From positions 155,137-219,136 of the forward strand of contig NZ_CAUFUE010000003.1 in the NCBI RefSeq assembly GCF_959029255.1: DNA of 64,000 bases, in the 5' to 3' direction. Origin of the DNA: an uncultured Bacteroides sp. (GTDB taxonomy: Bacteria > Bacteroidota > Bacteroidia > Bacteroidales > Bacteroidaceae). A program made the translations under genes and the position numbers. Within the stretch, counting starts at the first letter, position 1. Each line of letters opens with the position of its first letter. Below are positions 59,780 through 64,000 of this stretch, in pieces. The notes below the pieces were generated by a model. It worked only from the letters and a program-made list of their open reading frames with translations. It made no database searches and was not told the origin of the DNA.

Positions 59780-62398
59780 TCATTCTACATTCAAAACAAC
59801 TTTTTGCTTAGGTAAGCCTTTTGATTCAACAGTCAACACTACTTTACCCGCTTTTTGATATTGGCTACGAAGTATCACTAATGCCATACCGTTATATGCA
59901 TCCCGCTCCGGTGCTTGGAAAGAAGTCAGGTCAGTAGCATCACCGTTATCGGTAGCTACAATATCAGCAGAGCCTGAAACAGAAAACTTCAAATGATTTT
60001 TAGCACGTGGAACCATACGGCCTTTAGAATCTACAATCAAAACACGGACGAAAGATAGGTCTACACCATCTGCTTTCAAAACCTGCTTTTCCGGTATTAC
60101 TTGCAAAGCCGCTGGCTTACCGGTCGTTTCAACAGTTTCTTCAGCCCATTTTTCACCATTCTTATAAGCTATAGCTTTCAAGGTTCCGGGTTCATAATGT
60201 ACATCTTCCCAAATCAAACGATCATAAGAATGTGCCTTCTCTTTACGACCCAGTGATTTATTATTCAAAAACAATTCAACCGCATCTCCAGAGGTATATA
60301 TATGTACGGGAGTAATCTCACCGATACGTTCCTCCCAATTCCAATGAGGTAAAATATGTACGGTAGGAACCTCCGGACGCCAGTAACTTTTATAATTATA
60401 ATAACGGTCTTTGGGGAAACCACACAAATCCACTATACCAAAATAAGAACTACGAGAAGGAGTTTTGATTTTTCCCAGTTCCTCCAATTCTTTTTTGGCT
60501 TTCTCCAATTCTTTAGAATCACTGAAGTTTAAAAGATTGGTCAGGTCTTTATTATAAGGAGTAGGTTCACCTATATAATCAAACCCTGTCCAGACAAATT
60601 CCCCACTCATAAATGGAAACTCTTCATTCATCTTAAATTGAGCTTCGGGAGAACAGCCCCAACCAATAGTGGTCATATCATAGGAAGACAATTGAAAGCC
60701 AACACGACTGTCATTGGGATCCGCTGTCACCGGAAAGAAATACTCTCCCCGAGAACTTGTGGCAGAAGAAGTTTCACTGGCATGGTATCTACGTGTAGGA
60801 TTTTGCTTTTTGAATTTAGCATAAGCTTGATGACGATAATTTTGTCCCAATATATCTACGTGATTGACTATATCCCGGAAAAGTGCGTTTGGATTATTAC
60901 ATCCTAAAGAAGTGGGACGTGTAGGGTCTTCATCATGGCAGAAAGCAGTCAACCGGTGTGCTATCTCCACCCCCAAATCTGTCATTTGTTCCATCACTTC
61001 ATTACCGATACTCCACATAATCACTGAAGGATGGTTGCGATAATGACGTACAACAGAACGCATATCAGCTTCATTCCAATCATCAAAAAGTCTACTATAA
61101 TCATTTTTTCTCTTACCCTTATGCCATGTATCAGCCAACTCCAACTGCATCATTAAGCCAAGACGATCACAAAGAGTCACCAATTCCGGTGCCGGAGGAT
61201 TATGAGAGGTACGTACCGCATTAGCGCCCATTTCTTTCATGATACGTAACTGCCTTTCTGCCGCCACCTCATTGAATGCAGCACCTAATGCCCCGAGATC
61301 ATGGTGCAGGCACACACCTTTAATTGCTACTTTACGTCCATTCAACATAAATCCTTTGTCATGTGTGAACTCGGCAGTACGAATACCAAAAGAAGTCTGA
61401 TAAGTTTCTACTTCTTTTCCATCTACAAATACACGATTTACCGCAACATAACAATGCGGAGAATCTATATCCCAAAGTATCGGTTTAGTGACACTGAAAT
61501 TAAAACGTGCGGTTCCCCAACTTCCTTTTTTAATGTCAATCACCTTATCCATTACCCGAGCCACTTCATCTCCCGTCGGATTTCCATGTTCATCCTGATG
61601 ATATATTGCGGTTTGGAGTGTTGCCTGAACATCTGACTCCTGATGATTTTCAATACGTACTCCCATTTCCATAATAGCCTCATCAGTATTGACAGAATTA
61701 CCGCGTATATCTGTTCCCCACTGGGATATATGTACCGACGACGTTTTCACTAACCATACATTCCGATAAATTCCCCCTCCGGGATACCAGCGTGAAGCAT
61801 CATCCGGATTCTCCAGGCGGATGGCCAATACGTTTTGCTGTCCGGCCTTTATATAAGGAGTCAGATTTAGACGAAAGGAGGCATATCCGTATGGCCATCC
61901 ACCTACATACTGTCCATTACACCAAACAGAAGCATAGGACATGGCGCCATCTATATCCAAATAGATTAGTTTGCCGGCATCTTCTTTTGGCAAATCAATT
62001 TTTTTACGATACCATCGTATCCCCCAATAGGGTAACTTCCCGGTGGCACCCACATAATCAATATTAAACGGTCCTTCTATAGCCCAATCATGCGGCAAAT
62101 TCAATTGTCTCCAGTGGCTGTCATCAAAATCTGTTTTAACGTAAGATACATCAGTACCGGGATTCCCCTTAGGACGTTTATGTCGATTCCCAAAAACAAA
62201 AAAATCATTAGCACACGGTAGTAAATAGGGCTTCAATCGGGAATAATGTAAAGTGGAGTCAACTCCCACCGGATCATTCTCTTGATAGTGCCAATCCCTA
62301 TTGATATTGACGCGTTCTCGGGATGGACGTTCATCGGCATAGGTTATTTGCCATCCTAATACCAATAAACTCCAAAGGAAAATTAATTTCTTCTTCAT
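59780..62398 (-). CDS. Glycoside hydrolase family 2 beta-galactosidase-like enzyme
   Basis: The start is set at 62398 (MKKKLIFLWSLLVLGWQITY, a signal peptide). The frame extends 15 codons upstream. The 872-residue enzyme has a sugar-binding jelly roll (about 40-220), an Ig-like domain (about 225-330), a TIM barrel (about 335-640) with the acid/base in MWSIGNEVMEQ and the nucleophile region in SGEFVWTGFDYIGE, then DUF4982 (LPHWNWEERIGEITPVHIYT) and a C-terminal beta domain. Exported GH2 enzymes of this layout are beta-galactosidases or related exo-glycosidases acting on host or plant glycans. No SusCD pair is visible, so its polysaccharide is not known. Confidence 0.9.
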   Translation of the reverse strand: MKKKLIFLWSLLVLGWQITYADERPSRERVNINRDWHYQENDPVGVDSTLHYSRLKPYLLPCANDFFVFGNRHKRPKGNPGTDVSYVKTDFDDSHWRQLNLPHDWAIEGPFNIDYVGATGKLPYWGIRWYRKKIDLPKEDAGKLIYLDIDGAMSYASVWCNGQYVGGWPYGYASFRLNLTPYIKAGQQNVLAIRLENPDDASRWYPGGGIYRNVWLVKTSSVHISQWGTDIRGNSVNTDEAIMEMGVRIENHQESDVQATLQTAIYHQDEHGNPTGDEVARVMDKVIDIKKGSWGTARFNFSVTKPILWDIDSPHCYVAVNRVFVDGKEVETYQTSFGIRTAEFTHDKGFMLNGRKVAIKGVCLHHDLGALGAAFNEVAAERQLRIMKEMGANAVRTSHNPPAPELVTLCDRLGLMMQLELADTWHKGKRKNDYSRLFDDWNEADMRSVVRHYRNHPSVIMWSIGNEVMEQMTDLGVEIAHRLTAFCHDEDPTRPTSLGCNNPNALFRDIVNHVDILGQNYRHQAYAKFKKQNPTRRYHASETSSATSSRGEYFFPVTADPNDSRVGFQLSSYDMTTIGWGCSPEAQFKMNEEFPFMSGEFVWTGFDYIGEPTPYNKDLTNLLNFSDSKELEKAKKELEELGKIKTPSRSSYFGIVDLCGFPKDRYYNYKSYWRPEVPTVHILPHWNWEERIGEITPVHIYTSGDAVELFLNNKSLGRKEKAHSYDRLIWEDVHYEPGTLKAIAYKNGEKWAEETVETTGKPAALQVIPEKQVLKADGVDLSFVRVLIVDSKGRMVPRAKNHLKFSVSGSADIVATDNGDATDLTSFQAPERDAYNGMALVILRSQYQKAGKVVLTVESKGLPKQKVVLNVE

Positions 62399-62444
62399 AC
62401 CATTAAAATTGTTATCAATAATTGTATTTCTATCTCTTAACAAA

Positions 62445-62606
62445 AATAAAAAATTGAAATAACGTATATTATCAACTTTGTTTCATTTACTATTGATTAC
62501 GTATCAAAAAACATCCAATTCCACTTACATTTATCAACTTTGTATGCAATTTGTATGTTGCTGCAATTTATCCATAAAACATAGTAATAATTTAATTAAT
62601 TAAATC
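62445..62606. other. Spacer before the right-hand recombinase gene, with a repeated 13-mer
   Basis: TTATCAACTTTGT occurs twice, about 66 bases apart (near 62469 and 62535), in an A/T-rich stretch. Both contain a TTTG that resembles Bacteroides promoter parts. They could be promoter elements or recombinase sites. I see no clear inverted repeat pair. Confidence 0.4.
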
Positions 62607-63839
62607 ATGTACAAATACTCAAAAGACGGTGTGTCTGTACTCACTGTACTAGACAAAAGAAAAGCGAAAAAGAATGGATTGTATCCTGTAAAAGTACAAG
62701 TCATCTACAATCGTAAACAAAAGTATTACTCAACAGGTCAAGAGCTTTCCATTGAAGAATGGAAACTACTCCCCAACAGTAAAATTCGTAAATTATCAAC
62801 GGTACGTTCTAACCTGGAAAACAGTTTCTCAATTATCAAACAGCAAGTTGAAGCCCTTGTTTTTCGCGGGGAATTTAGTTTCGATATCTTAAATGCTCGT
62901 TTAGGAAGATACTCCGGCATATCCATTAATTCAGTTTTCCTCAAAAAGATGGAAGAGTTAAAAGCAAATGGGCAAGCAAATACCTACCTTTCCTACAAAG
63001 GTACTTTAAACAAGATTGAGCAGTTTGCAGGAAAACAAATTTCTTTTCATGAAATAACCATAAACTGGCTAAACAGATGCGAACACTTTTGGTTTTCAAC
63101 AGGTAGTAGCTATTCAAGCATGAGCTTCTATTTCAGAAATCTAAAATGTATCATCAATATGGCCCGCAAAGATGGAATTATCAAAGAGAGCCAGTATCCT
63201 TTTGGAAAAGGAAAATACGAAGTCCCTAACGGAAGCGGACGGAAACTCGCCCTAACCCTTGAACAAATCAAACAATTAGTAACCTATAGTGATGGTACAG
63301 AAGTAACTGAGAAATACAGGGATTTATGGTTTTTCTCCTATCTCTGCAACGGTATCAATTTCCGTGATATGCTCTTTTTGCAATATTCCAATATTATAAA
63401 TGGAGAGATATGCTTTATACGTGCTAAAACAGCCAGAAATACCAAACACAGCAAAATCATACACGCTGTTATCACTCCGGAAATGCAGCTTATAATCAAT
63501 AAATGGGGTAACCCTAATATATCTCCGGAAACATACATATTTCCATTCGCTAAAGGGACAGAAGATCCTTTTGAAAAAGTAAAACTAATAAGAGAAGTAG
63601 TTACCGAATGTAATCAGGTTCTCAGAAAAATAGCTCATGAAATCGGTATCCCTCGTATAACCACCTACTCTGCTCGCCACTCATTTGCCACAGTCTTAAA
63701 ACGAAGCGGAGTCAACATTGCCTATATATCCGAAAGTCTCGGGCACTCTAATCTCACCATCACCGAAAACTACCTCGCCAGTTTTGAAGCTGATGAGAGA
63801 AAAAAGAATTCAGCGTTATTAACAAAATTCACCCCATAA
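62607..63839 (+). CDS. Tyrosine recombinase of the Bacteroides phase-variation/integrase type
   Basis: The 410-residue recombinase has an N-terminal arm-type domain (YPVKVQVIYNRKQKYYSTGQ), a SAM-like domain (about 110-205) and a catalytic domain. Box II lies in YSARHSFATVLKRSG, followed by LGHSNLTITENYLASF with the Tyr nucleophile. At box I the sequence is YLCNGINFRDMLFL, so the Arg is displaced from the canonical place, as in many Bacteroides members. Such enzymes either integrate elements or invert surface-gene promoters and SusC-type genes. The window ends too soon to tell. Confidence 0.88.
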   Translation: MYKYSKDGVSVLTVLDKRKAKKNGLYPVKVQVIYNRKQKYYSTGQELSIEEWKLLPNSKIRKLSTVRSNLENSFSIIKQQVEALVFRGEFSFDILNARLGRYSGISINSVFLKKMEELKANGQANTYLSYKGTLNKIEQFAGKQISFHEITINWLNRCEHFWFSTGSSYSSMSFYFRNLKCIINMARKDGIIKESQYPFGKGKYEVPNGSGRKLALTLEQIKQLVTYSDGTEVTEKYRDLWFFSYLCNGINFRDMLFLQYSNIINGEICFIRAKTARNTKHSKIIHAVITPEMQLIINKWGNPNISPETYIFPFAKGTEDPFEKVKLIREVVTECNQVLRKIAHEIGIPRITTYSARHSFATVLKRSGVNIAYISESLGHSNLTITENYLASFEADERKKNSALLTKFTP

Positions 63840-64000
63840 TAATAAACGTATATGCAAATAGCATGTTCAAACCCCTAAAACAGTCACGCAACACAAATTA
63901 TTTGTATAGATTAAATCAACCAACTAAAGGTAGAAAATCATTAACAAAGGACATGACGTATTGATATTATGAGAAACTATGGAACATGATGCTTCAGAGA
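63840..64000. other. Right edge of the window
   Basis: The last 160 bases are A/T-rich. A reading frame may start at 63979 (MEHDASE) and leave the window, but this is too short to judge. Confidence 0.2.

Overview
The window is chromosomal DNA of a Bacteroides species, judged from gene content alone. The signs are Bacteroidales-type promoters (TAnnTTTG at -7 with TTTG/TTG about 20 bases upstream), absence of Shine-Dalgarno sequences, many lipoproteins and DUF families typical of Bacteroidales (DUF4421, DUF4251, DUF3871, LruC/DUF4842, NigD-like), IntDOT-like integrases, and family-specific intergenic repeats. No tRNA, rRNA or CRISPR array was seen.

Layout. 1-900: tail of a neighbouring surface-protein gene and a repeat-rich spacer. 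896-4265: aspT-aspD, an aspartate:alanine exchanger with aspartate 4-decarboxylase. 4402-8776 (minus): a TolC-type outer membrane protein, an NtrC-type regulator and its histidine kinase, preceded by a clear sigma-54 promoter and a palindromic upstream site. 8777-9789: spacer with a phased 22-bp motif array and repeats. 9790-14656 (minus): hisG-hisD-hisC-hisB behind a leader peptide with six His codons and an attenuator. 14686-31720: housekeeping and envelope genes: thioesterase, YecH-like, DUF4421, DUF2490, CAT-like, DsbD, uridine kinase, MltF-like transglycosylase, a BlaI/BlaR-like pair, then NigD-like/Yip1/SmpB/MetH as one operon, DMP19 and pectate lyase. 31893-33623: a NifU/IscU-like protein and a GGGtGRT protein.

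33492-45846 is a previously integrated mobile element. A 347-bp perfect direct repeat, 12,008 bp apart, contains the 3' end of the GGGtGRT gene and its terminator; an integrase gene lies just inside the left copy. Inside are a ParB/DGQHR-like protein, an SF2 helicase-like ATPase with an atypical Walker A, DUF3871, a RadC-like JAB protein, a second short tyrosine recombinase, a 756-bp non-coding region folded into long nested hairpins, and a four-gene cargo operon ending in two lipoproteins. No relaxase, conjugation or phage structural gene is recognisable. The hairpin region and the cargo operon behind it are the best candidates for something undescribed.

46120-64000: LruC lipoprotein, KDG kinase, DUF4251, LuxR-type response regulator, mnmA, O-acetylhomoserine sulfhydrylase, an S41-family lipoprotein lacking the usual catalytic Ser, DUF4595-like lipoprotein, CE1-like esterase, CNNM/CorC transporter, NlpE-like lipoprotein, an exported UroD-family protein, a GH2 beta-galactosidase and, at the right edge, another tyrosine recombinase that may open a further mobile or invertible region.
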